Notes: a model not told the origin generated them from the letters alone. A DNA stretch of 48,818 nucleotides from JBCBSZ01 sp039185015 (GCA_039185015.1 JBCDAU010000041.1:1-48818); one strand, 5' to 3'; counted from the stretch's first letter, positions 39,315 to 48,509 are shown. Numbers and translations are program-made.

Positions 39315-40427
39315 CTGAGCCTCGGCGACATCGCAGCGATCCTCGGCGGCGTCCTCCTGGTCGTCGTCGCTCTCGCCGACCTCATCAACGGCCTCGTCGC
39401 CACCTCCACCTCACGGAGCCGGTTCTGGCCCGCCCAGTTCATCTCGGCGGTGCTGTTCCGCCTGGTGCGGTCGATCGCCGTGCGGCTCCCGGAGGAGTCG
39501 ACCCGTCGTGAACGGCTGCTGTCGGTCTTCGGACCGATCCTGATCCTGGTCCTGCTCACCGTCTGGATCACACAACAGGTCGTCGGCTTCGCGCTGATCT
39601 GGTGGGGCTTCGACGGGGTCGCCGGCGTCGACGACTTCGCCGACGACGTCTACTACTCGGGCGTCGTCTTCTTCACCGTGGGGTTCGGCGAGGTGCTCCC
39701 CGAGGAGGCCGGGCCGCGGTTCGGCGCGATCGTCGAAGCGGCCTGCGGTGTCGTGACGGTGGCCCTCGTCGTGGGCTACCTCCCCTCGCTCTACTCGGCG
39801 TACTCCGATCGCGAGGCGAAGCTCCAGACGATCGACGACGGGTCGGAGGACCGGATCACCCCCACCTCGCTCGTGATGGCCTGGGCCCCCGACGGTGACG
39901 CCGCACAACTCGACGCCCGGTTCGAGGAGTGGCACGAGTGGACCGCCGGGATCCTCGAGACCCACACGACGCTGCCGATCCTCACGATGTTCCGCTCGCA
40001 CGACCGGCGCCAACACTGGATCACCGCGCTCGGGCTGCTGTGCGACGCGGCCATCCACGCGCAGATCATCGAAGGGTCGGACGGTCCGCGGAGCTCGTAC
40101 TGGTTCCTGCGTCGAGCGGTGGAGGTCTTCGACCTCGTCACCGAGGGCGCTGACCTGTCGCCCTACGACGACCACCTCACGGACCCCGACGCCCCGGGCG
40201 ACCGGGAGCTCTTCGACCAGCTCTACGAGACGCTCGTCGCGCACGGCTTCGACGTCGTGCCCTACGACGAGGCGGCGGCACGAGCCGGCACCCTCCGCAA
40301 CCGGTTCGCACGGGAGCTCGAGTTCACCATCGACAACCTGCTCTGCCCCCGGGGCTTCTGGTCGCCTGCCATCGGTCTCCCGGCGCCTGCGCGCTCACAC
40401 GCACCCGACAGCGAGGTCACACCCTGA
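39315..40427 (+). CDS. Two-TM potassium-channel-like protein, apparent CTG start
   Basis: A membrane protein of about 370 residues. Helix one is IAAILGGVLLVVVALADLING, helix two ILILVLLTVWITQQVVGFAL, then a pore loop VVFFTVGFGEVLPE close to the K+ selectivity signature TVGFGD, and a third hydrophobic stretch (GVVTVALVVGYLPSLYSAY). The soluble C-terminal 215 residues resemble no family I recognise. The first helix is in frame and strongly G/C-biased at third positions, yet the only ATG/GTG/TTG start is GTG at 39450, which would remove it. CTG at 39315 has AGGGGGG five bases upstream and is the best start. The stop overlaps the DUF2470 ATG (TGATG). Confidence 0.7.
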   Translation: MSLGDIAAILGGVLLVVVALADLINGLVATSTSRSRFWPAQFISAVLFRLVRSIAVRLPEESTRRERLLSVFGPILILVLLTVWITQQVVGFALIWWGFDGVAGVDDFADDVYYSGVVFFTVGFGEVLPEEAGPRFGAIVEAACGVVTVALVVGYLPSLYSAYSDREAKLQTIDDGSEDRITPTSLVMAWAPDGDAAQLDARFEEWHEWTAGILETHTTLPILTMFRSHDRRQHWITALGLLCDAAIHAQIIEGSDGPRSSYWFLRRAVEVFDLVTEGADLSPYDDHLTDPDAPGDRELFDQLYETLVAHGFDVVPYDEAAARAGTLRNRFARELEFTIDNLLCPRGFWSPAIGLPAPARSHAPDSEVTP

Positions 40428-40708
40428 TGTCCGACGACTTCACCGCCGACGAGAAGGCCCGGATGATCGAGCACATGAACGACGATCACGCCGACGCGTG
40501 CCTGCTGTACGCACGGCACTACCTCCGCATGACGGACGCACGGTCGGCGTCGATGACCGGCATCACCCGTTCGACGATGAACCTCGACGTGGTGATGGAC
40601 GACGGGTCGAGCGAGACCGTCTCCTACACCTTCGAGCGCGAGCTGACTTCGGTGGCGGATGCCGCGATGTTCCTGGCGCAGATGGTCTACGGCGTCGAGG
40701 GGGAGTGA
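40427..40708 (+). CDS. DUF2470 domain protein
   Basis: A 93-residue protein covering a single DUF2470 domain, recognisable from DEKARMIEHMNDDHADACLLYARHY, given here in its two halves, and DGSSETVSYTFERELTSV. This domain usually forms the C-terminal half of heme-utilisation/pyridoxamine-oxidase-like proteins and contacts the haem side. Here it stands alone but overlaps the channel stop by TGATG, so they are translationally coupled. Another split-barrel gene at 40731 is convergent. Function unknown. Confidence 0.88.
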   Translation: MSDDFTADEKARMIEHMNDDHADACLLYARHYLRMTDARSASMTGITRSTMNLDVVMDDGSSETVSYTFERELTSVADAAMFLAQMVYGVEGE

Positions 40709-40720
40709 CCGGGTCCCGGT
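40708..40720. terminator. Short GC hairpin between converging genes
   Basis: ACCGGG-T-CCCGGT begins at the final base of the DUF2470 stop codon and lies 10 bases before the stop of the opposing split-barrel gene. It is a compact self-complementary stem with no T-run, similar in placement to the hairpins at 1863-1930 and 18292-18396. Confidence 0.4.
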
Positions 40721-40730
40721 GCGCCGGGCT

Positions 40731-41153
40731 TCAGGCGCCGTAGTCCCAGGAGATGCGGCGCTCGATGGCGACGTCGATGTAGGCCGAGCCTGGACGTGAG
40801 GCCGTCGGCAGGTCCGCGTCGGCGACGCCACGATGGGCAGCCCCCTTCCGCATCAGCTCGAGCACGGCGTCCGGGTCGCGGTGCACCGTCGCGGTGCCCT
40901 GGATCATCACGCCCTTGATGTCCGACATCGTGGAACCGTCCTCGACCATCAGCGACACCTTCGGGTTCTGCTCGATGTTGCGGATCTTGGTCGTGCCGTC
41001 GCGGCAGCCGAGGTAGACCCGGTCACCGTCGCGGAAGTAGCCGAGGGGCACGCTGTGCGGGTAGCCCTGCGGCGTGATCGTGGTGAGGACGATCCAGCCC
41101 GGCTTGTCGTCCAGGAAGGCGTCGAACTCGTCTCGGTCGAGTGATCTGGGCAC
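40731..41153 (-). CDS. PPOX-class (split-barrel) flavin or F420-dependent oxidoreductase
   Basis: A 140-residue pyridoxamine-5-phosphate-oxidase-like split barrel. Signature parts are FLDDKPGWIVLTTITPQG, YPHSVPLGYFRDGDRVYLG, TKIRNIEQNPKVSLMVEDG and GVMIQGTATVHRDPD. In actinobacteria such proteins often bind F420 or FMN and reduce small substrates such as quinones. The GTG at 41153 is chosen (VPRSLDRDEF) with AGAGGGGA about 12 bases upstream. The gene is 47 bases downstream of an acyl-CoA dehydrogenase on the same strand, so they may be cotranscribed. Confidence 0.88.
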   Translation of the reverse strand: MPRSLDRDEFDAFLDDKPGWIVLTTITPQGYPHSVPLGYFRDGDRVYLGCRDGTTKIRNIEQNPKVSLMVEDGSTMSDIKGVMIQGTATVHRDPDAVLELMRKGAAHRGVADADLPTASRPGSAYIDVAIERRISWDYGA

Positions 41154-41200
41154 GGTGTGTGGTTCCCCTCTGCGGTTCGGCTCGGTCGGGGCGGCGTGGG

Positions 41201-42439
41201 CTACGCGCCCACCTCGTTGAACGGCTTGCCCTTGTTCGGGTCTGGTTCCTTGGGGAGTCCGAGGACGTTCTCGCCGAGGATGTTGTGCTGGATCTCGTCG
41301 GTGCCGCCGGCGATGGACTGCGCGGGGGTGGACACGAGGATCTCGGCGATCACCGAGTCGATCGGGTCGTCGGTCTCGCGCAGCATCGCCGTGGGGCCGG
41401 CGATCATCGAGTGGACGTGGTTGGCCTGCCGGGCGATGACGGACAGCGCGAGCTTGCCGATCGAGCCCTCCGATCCCGGCGGTCGGCCGAGCTCGCGAGC
41501 GGCCTTGGCCCGTGCCGCGGTCCAGGCGGACGCCTGCTCGAAGCTGATGAGCTTCATCATCTCCTGGCGCACGACGGGATCGGCGGCGGCTCCGGTGGCC
41601 CTCGCCCGCTCGATCACGAGGTCCACGCGGCCCTTCCGCTGCGGGTACCACTCGTAGGTCTTGTTGTACTCGGCGGCCTCGGCGCGGGCCTCCTCCATCA
41701 CCCGTCCGGTCGCGTCGGGCGAGAAGTAGACCTCCCGCATCATCGAGAAGGACCGCTCGTGGGCCAACGTGCCTCGGGCGACCCGCCACCCGTCGCCAAC
41801 CTCGCCGACGACGTCCTCGGCCGGGATGCGGGCGTCGTCGAGGAACACCTCGTTGAAGGAGTCGTGGTAGTTCATCTCGAGGATCTGGCGGACCTCGACA
41901 CCGGGCTGGCGCATGTCGAGCAGGAAGTACGTGATTCCGGCGTGCTTCACCACGTCCCAGTCGGTACGAGCGACCAGGATGGCCATGTCGGCGTGGTGGG
42001 CCATGGTGTTCCAGACCTTCTGGCCGTTCACCACCCACTCGTCGCCGTCCCTCACCGCGGTGGCTCGAAGGCCCGCGAGGTCAGAGCCGGCACCCGGTTC
42101 GCTGAAGAGCTGGCACCAGGTCAGCTCACCGGTGATCGTCTGGCGGAGGTACTTCTTCTTGAGCTCGTCGCTCGCGTGGTCGTACATGGTCGGTGCCGCG
42201 AGGCCCATCCCGCCACCGAGCGGCACGGCCACGCCGCCGGCGTGGCGGATCGCGTCGTGGGCGGTCCGATCCGTCCATGCGGGGAGACCGCGTCCGAACC
42301 ACTCGGGGCTCCAGGACGGCACCGCCCAGCCGGAGTCGACGAGACGCTCGCGCCACTCGAGCAGCGGTAGTTCGGGGTCCCACGCACCGTGGAACCACTC
42401 GAGGACCTCGCCCCTGATGTCCGCTTCGGTGATGGCCAT
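41201..42439 (-). CDS. Acyl-CoA dehydrogenase
   Basis: A 412-residue acyl-CoA dehydrogenase. Diagnostic segments are QLFSEPGAGSDLAGLRA (FAD site), GDEWVVNGQKVWNTMAHHA, and AGGTDEIQHNILGENVLGL (C-terminal, carrying the flavin-proximal Gly/Thr). The N-terminus is WF/W-rich (EWFHGAWDPELPLLEWRERL). Relationships to FadE-type enzymes of steroid catabolism are plausible but unproven. It shares no recent origin with the enzyme at 23041. It is divergent from the SDR gene at 42672. Confidence 0.95.
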   Translation of the reverse strand: MAITEADIRGEVLEWFHGAWDPELPLLEWRERLVDSGWAVPSWSPEWFGRGLPAWTDRTAHDAIRHAGGVAVPLGGGMGLAAPTMYDHASDELKKKYLRQTITGELTWCQLFSEPGAGSDLAGLRATAVRDGDEWVVNGQKVWNTMAHHADMAILVARTDWDVVKHAGITYFLLDMRQPGVEVRQILEMNYHDSFNEVFLDDARIPAEDVVGEVGDGWRVARGTLAHERSFSMMREVYFSPDATGRVMEEARAEAAEYNKTYEWYPQRKGRVDLVIERARATGAAADPVVRQEMMKLISFEQASAWTAARAKAARELGRPPGSEGSIGKLALSVIARQANHVHSMIAGPTAMLRETDDPIDSVIAEILVSTPAQSIAGGTDEIQHNILGENVLGLPKEPDPNKGKPFNEVGA

Positions 42440-42671
42440 CGACCCTGCTCCTCACGTTCCGGCGGCGGTGCGATCGCGGCACCGGCCACCGGATCATCAT
42501 GCTGGCGCAGGCGCTCACGCCACGTCGACCGACGCGGCCGCATCCGAGCGTGGCCGAACTCGCGACCCGGTTGTCCACATCGGACAGTCGATCGCGTCGC
42601 GCTGCCGCCTACCGTCATGGTGAACGTGACCACCGCTCCGCCCGTGCGGAGACCTGAAGGAGCCAACGCAC

Positions 42672-43670
42672 ATGAGTACCTCCGTCGTCGTCACCGGGGC
42701 CTCCGGCTACATCGGCAAGCACGTCGTGAAGGAGTTCCTCGATCACGGCTACGCCGTCCGAGCGACCGTGCGCTCCGACGCCAAGGAGGCCGAGCTCCGC
42801 GAGGCGATCGGTGCCGACGGTGCCGATCGCCTGAGCGTCGTCCGGCTCGACCTGAACAGCGACGAGGGTTGGGATGCCGCGCTGGAGGGCGTCGACGCCC
42901 TGATCCACACGGCGTCGCCGTTCCCCCTCGCGACGCCGAACGATCCCGACGAACTGATCCGTCCCGCCGTCGACGGCACCCTTCGGGCGCTCCGCGCCGC
43001 CGAGGCGGCGGGCGTGCGACGAGCCGTGCTCACCTCGTCGTGCGTCGCGATCTACAACGACGAGCTGCGCGACGGGCAGACGATCCTCGACGAGACGAAC
43101 TGGTCGCCGACCCGGCAGCCGTTCACGACGCCCTACGACGACTCGAAGACCCTCGCCGAGCGGGCGGCCTGGGAGCACGTCGGTGCGGCGGGCACCGCCC
43201 TCTCGACCGTGAACCCCGGCGTCGTGCTCGGTGAACCACTCGACGACAACTTCGGCTCGTCGCTCTCGCTCGTCGAGCAGCTGCTCGGCGGCGAGTTCCC
43301 GATGCTGCCCGACGTCAACTTGCCGGTGGTGCACGTCCGCGACGTCGCAGCGATGCACCGGCTGGCGCTGGAGTCCGACGAGGCGATCGGCCAGCGCTTC
43401 CCGGCCGTCGCCGGTGCGCTGAGCATGGTCGAGATGGCCGAGATCCTGAACGCGGAGATCCCGACCAGCGCGGCCAAGGTCCGTCGAGCACCGTCGTTCC
43501 TCATCCGCCTCATGGCCCGCTTCAACGCCGACATGAAGTCCATCGCCCCGCGACTGGGCAAGTCCGGAGCGGTCTCCGGAGCCAACGCCGAACGACGACT
43601 CGGCATGACGTTCACGAGCGCTCGCGACGCCGTGATCGAGTCGGGCCGCTTCCTCGCGACACGGAGCTGA
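42672..43670 (+). CDS. NAD(P)-dependent aldehyde/ketone reductase (extended SDR)
   Basis: A 332-residue extended short-chain dehydrogenase of the epimerase/dihydroflavonol-reductase-like group. The cofactor motif is VTGASGYIGKHVVKEF at residues 7-22, with Arg for NADPH in RATVRSDAK. The catalytic pair is in TPYDDSKTLAERAAW (YxxxK), with Ser in LTSSCVAIYN. Many members act on aldehydes or ketones; substrate unknown. The ATG at 42672 is preceded by GAAGGAG about 6-12 bases upstream. It is divergent from the acyl-CoA dehydrogenase and convergent with the amidohydrolase. Confidence 0.93.
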   Translation: MSTSVVVTGASGYIGKHVVKEFLDHGYAVRATVRSDAKEAELREAIGADGADRLSVVRLDLNSDEGWDAALEGVDALIHTASPFPLATPNDPDELIRPAVDGTLRALRAAEAAGVRRAVLTSSCVAIYNDELRDGQTILDETNWSPTRQPFTTPYDDSKTLAERAAWEHVGAAGTALSTVNPGVVLGEPLDDNFGSSLSLVEQLLGGEFPMLPDVNLPVVHVRDVAAMHRLALESDEAIGQRFPAVAGALSMVEMAEILNAEIPTSAAKVRRAPSFLIRLMARFNADMKSIAPRLGKSGAVSGANAERRLGMTFTSARDAVIESGRFLATRS

Positions 43671-43697
43671 GCCAGAGCGACGGGTCGGGCCGCCCCA

Positions 43698-44711
43698 TCA
43701 GCCGAGGCGATAGACCTCGGTGGCGGTGCCCGCGAAGATGCGGTCCTGTTCGCCGGCGGAGTAGCGACTCGTCATGATCTGGAGCGCGTTCCAGAGCACC
43801 GGGTAGGGCAGCGTCGCCCGATCGACCGGGAAGTTCGACTCGGCCAGCGACCGGTCGGGGCCGAACGTGTCGATGCAGAATCGGACGTCGTCGGACCAGT
43901 GCGCCGCGACCTCCTCCGAGCCCGGCGGAGCGGCGCGGTCGGCCCAGCCCATGCCGTAGTACCACTCCATCCCGATGCCGCCGACCTTCACGACGACGTT
44001 CTCGCGCTCGGCCACACGGGCGACGGCAGGGCGCCAGCCGGCACGGACGGCCTCACGGTCACCCGCGTACGGGCCGATGCCGAGGGGGCCGCCGAGGTGA
44101 TCGAGGACGATCGTCGCTTCGGGTACTGCGTCCGCGAGCGCCGCCAGGTCGTCGAGCTGGGTGTGGAAGAGCCAGGTGTCGAAGCTGAGCCCCATCCCGG
44201 CGAGCGCGCGGACGCCGGCCTGGAACCCCGGGGTCCGCATCATGCCGGCGAACGGGCGGCTGTGCCCCGGACGGATCTGATCGCTCGGATCCCAGGACGT
44301 CGCGTGGCGGACCCCACGGAACAGCCCGCCGCCGGCCTCGACGTGTGCGGCCAGCACCTCCTCGACGGCGTCGCCGAGCATCATGTCGGCGTGGCCGACG
44401 ATCGCTCCGATGGTCGGGCCACCGGCGTGCTCGGTCTCGGTGGCCTGGCGTCGGACGAACTCGGTCTCACCGACCGGCGACAGGTGCTCGGGCCGCTGCT
44501 CGTCGTACTCGGAGGCGCACTCGACGAACACGCTGCGGACGACGTTGTGAGAGCCGGTCAGATCGGCGCGCAACTCGGGCGCGAGATAGGTGCTGCCGTT
44601 GCGGTCCCAGAGGTGGTGGTGGGCGTCGACGATCGGGCGGTCGGGATCGATCGCCGGCTCGACGGTCTGCGCCAACCAGTCGAAGCGGTCGAGGTTCGCT
44701 CTCGTGGCCAC
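43698..44711 (-). CDS. Amidohydrolase-2 family hydrolase
   Basis: A 337-residue TIM-barrel hydrolase of the amidohydrolase-2 (lactonase/decarboxylase-like) family. The metal-binding start is IVDAHHHLWD, with later SVFVECASEY, FRGVRHATSW, TIVLDHLGGP and a terminal Asp in FGPDRSLAESNFPVD. Members hydrolyse lactones or decarboxylate aromatics, and commonly occur in catabolic clusters. The GTG at 44711 is the best start, two bases after the upstream LLM stop codon, so the two are translationally coupled. Confidence 0.88.
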   Translation of the reverse strand: MATRANLDRFDWLAQTVEPAIDPDRPIVDAHHHLWDRNGSTYLAPELRADLTGSHNVVRSVFVECASEYDEQRPEHLSPVGETEFVRRQATETEHAGGPTIGAIVGHADMMLGDAVEEVLAAHVEAGGGLFRGVRHATSWDPSDQIRPGHSRPFAGMMRTPGFQAGVRALAGMGLSFDTWLFHTQLDDLAALADAVPEATIVLDHLGGPLGIGPYAGDREAVRAGWRPAVARVAERENVVVKVGGIGMEWYYGMGWADRAAPPGSEEVAAHWSDDVRFCIDTFGPDRSLAESNFPVDRATLPYPVLWNALQIMTSRYSAGEQDRIFAGTATEVYRLG

Positions 44712-44713
44712 GA

Positions 44714-45760
44714 TCAGCTCGCCGACCGTGTGCCGGCGAGGTCGGCCATCAGCTGCAGCGCCTCCTCCTGGTCGGTCTGCACCCGGAACCCGGTGATCCC
44801 CGAGTCGGCCCAGGCCTCCCACCGGCGCTCGATCCGCCCGATCGACCCGTAGAGGCCGGCGTCGTCGACGTACTCGTCCGGGATCGCCTCGATGGCCTCC
44901 TGCTTGCGACCGGCGAGGTAGAGCTCCTGCACGCGCTCGGCCACCTCGGGGTAGCCGCGCTGGACCATGTGCTGGTTGTGGAAGTTGAGGTCCTTGTGGC
45001 CCATCCCGCCGGTGTAGAGCGCGATGCCGGGCTTCACCCGATCGATCGCCGCCTTCACGTCATCGGTGATGAACACCGGGCCGCCGCCCATGATCTCGAG
45101 GTCCTTCCACGACTTGCCGTTCCCGGCCCGCCGGAAGCCCTCCTCGAGCCAGGGCCGGAACTGCTCCATGCGGCCGGGCACGAAGTGCATCGGCAGCCAG
45201 CCGTCGCACAGCTCGGCGGTGAGCTTCACCGTCGCCTCCGAGCCCGAGCCCATCCAGATGGGGAGGTCCCGGTTGGTGTGCATGATCGACATCAGCGGCT
45301 TGCCGATGCCGATCGCACCCTCGCCGGTGAACGGGTGTTGGTACTCCCGGCCGTCGTGGGAGACCGGCTCCTCGCGCCGATTCACCTTGCGCATGATCTG
45401 GATGTAGTCCCGCAGGCGCCAGTACGGCTTGCCCCACGGCTCGCCGTACCAGCCCTCGACGATCTGGGGACCCGACACGCCCAGTCCGGCGATGACCCGG
45501 CCGCCGCCGGCGAGCGCATCGACGGTCTGGGCCTGCATGGCGCACATCGCCGGGGTCCGCCCGGCGAGCTGCATGATCCCGGTACCGAGCCGGATCCGCT
45601 CGGTCTTCGCCGCGATCCATGCGAGCGGGGTGATGGCATCCGAGCCGTACGCCTCAGCGGTCCACACCGAGTCGTAGCCGAGGTGTTCGGCGAGTTGGAT
45701 CCGCTCGATGGGGATCTGCAACCTCGCGCCCGAGTACCCGATGGACAGTCCGAGCTTCAC
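44714..45760 (-). CDS. LLM-class F420-dependent oxidoreductase
   Basis: A 348-residue luciferase-like TIM barrel of the F420-dependent type. Features include KLGLSIGYSGARLQIP, LGYDSVWTAEAYGSDA, RIRLGTGIMQLAGRTP, GGRVIAGLGVSGPQIVEGW and the C-terminal helical GITGFRVQTDQEEAL. It would perform F420-dependent hydride transfer or monooxygenation of a small substrate. Starts at GTG (45760) with VKLGLSIG. It is the first gene of a two-gene unit with the downstream amidohydrolase, with hemB divergent 91 bases away. Confidence 0.92.
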   Translation of the reverse strand: MKLGLSIGYSGARLQIPIERIQLAEHLGYDSVWTAEAYGSDAITPLAWIAAKTERIRLGTGIMQLAGRTPAMCAMQAQTVDALAGGGRVIAGLGVSGPQIVEGWYGEPWGKPYWRLRDYIQIMRKVNRREEPVSHDGREYQHPFTGEGAIGIGKPLMSIMHTNRDLPIWMGSGSEATVKLTAELCDGWLPMHFVPGRMEQFRPWLEEGFRRAGNGKSWKDLEIMGGGPVFITDDVKAAIDRVKPGIALYTGGMGHKDLNFHNQHMVQRGYPEVAERVQELYLAGRKQEAIEAIPDEYVDDAGLYGSIGRIERRWEAWADSGITGFRVQTDQEEALQLMADLAGTRSAS

Positions 45761-45851
45761 GGGACGCAGTGTCGTGCGTGCGTCCGGCGCTGTCGACCGA
45801 GTCGGACGTCGGGGCCCTCGGATCGGTGGGGAGCGGATACCGTCGACGCCC

Positions 45852-46865
<1,014 letters not shown>

Positions 46866-47057
46866 CCCTTCTCGGCGCCGGGATCGCCCCAGCGTCCGTC
46901 GACGAGCGAGCACGAACAGGCCCTGCCGCCGTCCGACCGCATCCACTGTGCGCCGCTCGCGACTGGTGCCCGGTCCCATTGAGCCCGATCGGCTTTCTTC
47001 GCGAGCACTGGCCCGCGAGCCACCGCACCGCGCTCTCCTCCGCGGGCAAGGAGGTTG
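46866..47057. promoter_or_regulatory. hemB-tetR intergenic region with a strong isolated Shine-Dalgarno
   Basis: No gene seen. The only strong element is AAGGAGGT at 47048-47055, perfectly complementary to the 16S 3' end, but 42 bases too far from the tetR ATG at 47097 to serve it. It can serve a short open frame at 47058-47093. The remainder shows no clear hairpin. Confidence 0.5.
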
Positions 47058-47093
47058 ATGACGAGAGTCAGACATGACTACCGTCAGTTCTGA
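47058..47093 (+). CDS. Candidate 11-residue leader peptide (MTRVRHDYRQF)
   Basis: An ATG two bases after the perfect AAGGAGGT opens a reading frame of 11 codons ending TGA at 47091-47093, four bases before the tetR ATG. The peptide MTRVRHDYRQF contains three Arg and one His. The spacing is short but usable. Leader-peptide attenuation is one reading; coupling of tetR translation is another. It overlaps the promoter-like motif at 47071-47090, which counts against both being used. Confidence 0.3.
   Translation: MTRVRHDYRQF
47071..47090. promoter_or_regulatory. TetR-type promoter/operator motif upstream of tetR
   Basis: GACATGACTACCGTCAGTTC matches the leaderless promoter of the tetR gene at 25800 at 16 of 20 bases. 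It contains a TANNNT -10 candidate (TACCGT, 47079-47084), which would start transcription 5-6 bases before the ATG, and partial inverted repeats TGAC-4-GTCA (47075-47086) and GTCAGA/TCTGAC (47067-47094). Confidence 0.45.
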
Positions 47094-47096
47094 CCT

Positions 47097-47747
47097 ATGA
47101 ACAGCACGGAGCCGCGGGCCACCGGGACGAGAGCCGAGCGTCGGAAGGCCGCCACCCGCGCCCGCGTCGTCGACGCGGCCGAACGACTGATGCGAGATCG
47201 TGGCGTCGACGATGTCACGATCCAGGACATCACCGAGGCGGCCGACGTCGGCCACGGCACCTTCTACCTGCACTTCAAATCGAAGGGCGAGGTACTCCGA
47301 CCGGTGATCGAACGGCTCGCGGCACCCGTGGCCGAACAGATCGACACGGCCGCACGCGGCTCGACCGATCCGGCGCTCCGGGTCGCGCTCGGCGTCCGCT
47401 TCGTGCTGCGGGCGATCGCCGAGGACCCGCTCTGGAGTTGGTACTCGCGCTCGGGATTGTCCTTCAGCAACCTCGTCGCGGACATGGGCGTGCAGGCGCG
47501 CGAGGACATCACCAACGGCCTCGACAGCGGCCGATTCGACGTGGGCGACGTGGCGACCACCGTCAGCTTCATCGACGGAGCGATCGTCGGCGTCGTCTCC
47601 GCCATCGACGAGGGCGTCCCTGCCGAGGAGCTCGCCGACGGGACCGCCGAACTGATGCTGCGCGTGCTCGGCATCCCCACCGACGAAGCCGCTCGCCTCG
47701 CCCGCACGCCACTCGGCGAGCCCGGGTCGACCACAAGGGAGACGTAG
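47097..47747 (+). CDS. TetR-family transcriptional regulator
   Basis: A 216-residue TetR-type regulator. The DNA-binding part is ARVVDAAERLMRDRGVDDVT, then IQDITEAADVGHGTFYLHFKSKGE, the classical HTH with FYLHF. The effector domain holds an internal hydrophobic helix (TVSFIDGAIVGVVSAIDEG), as in many TetR proteins binding lipophilic ligands. It is two bases upstream of the deazaflavin-dependent oxidoreductase gene, so the regulator and enzyme form an operon that the repressor likely controls. Confidence 0.94.
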   Translation: MNSTEPRATGTRAERRKAATRARVVDAAERLMRDRGVDDVTIQDITEAADVGHGTFYLHFKSKGEVLRPVIERLAAPVAEQIDTAARGSTDPALRVALGVRFVLRAIAEDPLWSWYSRSGLSFSNLVADMGVQAREDITNGLDSGRFDVGDVATTVSFIDGAIVGVVSAIDEGVPAEELADGTAELMLRVLGIPTDEAARLARTPLGEPGSTTRET

Positions 47748-47749
47748 CG

Positions 47750-48223
47750 ATGGCAACGATCGTTCGATCGACACCGAACCCGAGGCTGATGAAGCTCCTC
47801 AACCCGACGGTCTCGTTCCTCATCCGACGAGGGTGGGGCCCGGTCAGCCGTCAGCTGATGGAGATCCGGTGGACGGGGCGCAGGTCGGGCAACGAGTACT
47901 CCACACCGGTCAGTCGGCACGAGCTCGATGGCCGGCTGTTCACGACCACTCGTGCGCCCTACAAGCACAACTTCGCCGGTGGCGCCCCCGCCATGGTCGT
48001 GCTCGACGGCGAGCGCCGGACGCACGTCGGCACGCTCGTCGACGATCCCGGGGTGGTCGGAGCGCGGCTGCGGACGATGCTCGACGCACTCGGCCCGAAG
48101 CGTGGGCCGCGAGCCTTCGGCGTCAAGATCGAGGGCGACCCGACCGTCGAGGAGCTCGCGACCTACGCGGCTGACGGCGGCGTGGTCGTCATCGACTTCG
48201 AGCCGGCCACCCCACCGCCCTGA
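47750..48223 (+). CDS. Nitroreductase/DDN-like deazaflavin (F420)-dependent oxidoreductase
   Basis: A 157-residue split-barrel protein of the DDN (F420-dependent nitroreductase) family. Visible parts are MKLLNPTVSFLIRRGWG, EIRWTGRRSGNEYSTPVS, TTTRAPYKHNFAGGAPAM and the C-terminal GGVVVIDFEPATPP. Members reduce quinones or lipophilic nitroaromatics with F420H2 and sit at the membrane surface. AAGGGAG lies 12 bases before the ATG. Paired with a TetR repressor directly upstream. Confidence 0.9.
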   Translation: MATIVRSTPNPRLMKLLNPTVSFLIRRGWGPVSRQLMEIRWTGRRSGNEYSTPVSRHELDGRLFTTTRAPYKHNFAGGAPAMVVLDGERRTHVGTLVDDPGVVGARLRTMLDALGPKRGPRAFGVKIEGDPTVEELATYAADGGVVVIDFEPATPPP

Positions 48224-48249
48224 GGCAGCCGTCGAACCCGGGCTCGCCG

Positions 48250-48324
48250 TGGAGCTGAGGGGACTCGAACCCCTGACCCCCTGCATGCAAAGCAGGTGCT
48301 CTAGCCAAGCTGAGCTACAGCCCC
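48250..48324 (-). tRNA. tRNA-Ala (anticodon TGC)
   Basis: A 75-base complete cloverleaf. The acceptor stem GGGGCTG pairs with CAGCTCC, including the G3:U70 wobble that marks alanine tRNAs. The D arm is GCTC/GAGC. The anticodon stem-loop is CCTGC-TTTGCAT-GCAGG with TGC, and the T arm is AGGGG-TTCGAGT-CCCCT. The CCA end is not encoded. It is located after the deazaflavin gene in opposite orientation. Confidence 0.98.
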
Positions 48325-48462
48325 GAGAGACTCCAGCATACGGGTCGCCTCGTGAGCTCCTCGTCGATGGGACCCACCGATCCGGACCGGTCGAGTCGTC
48401 GCTGCGCTGTGGTACTCCGCCAGTGACGCCTGTCATGGTGCAGAACGCCTGGTCGAGGTGTA

Positions 48463-48492
48463 CTGTATCGATCAAGAACTTGATCGATACAG
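48463..48492. promoter_or_regulatory. Perfect 30-bp palindromic operator
   Basis: CTGTATCGATCAAG-AA-CTTGATCGATACAG has 14-bp perfectly paired arms around a 2-nt centre. It lies 18 bases before the start of the truncated gene at 48510, with a -10-like TACTGT overlapping its left end. It is the longest perfect inverted repeat in the window and much more symmetrical than the others; it is too AT-rich and too close to the start to be a terminator. The regulator is unidentified and not visible here. Confidence 0.7.
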
Positions 48493-48509
48493 AGACAGGA
48501 GATGGAACC

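Noticed and set aside
39230..39511. Frameshift instead of a CTG start at the channel gene
   Set aside because: A frame shift from 39230 would join an Arg/His-rich shadow frame to the channel and not provide a sensible N-terminus; the CTG with AGGGGGG fits better, though an assembly error remains possible.
46866..47057. Possible second tRNA or small RNA in the hemB-tetR gap
   Set aside because: No cloverleaf stems or conserved GTTCGA box was found.
48463..48492. Intrinsic terminator reading of the 30-bp palindrome
   Set aside because: It is close upstream of a start codon with Shine-Dalgarno and lacks a following T-run; an operator is more likely.
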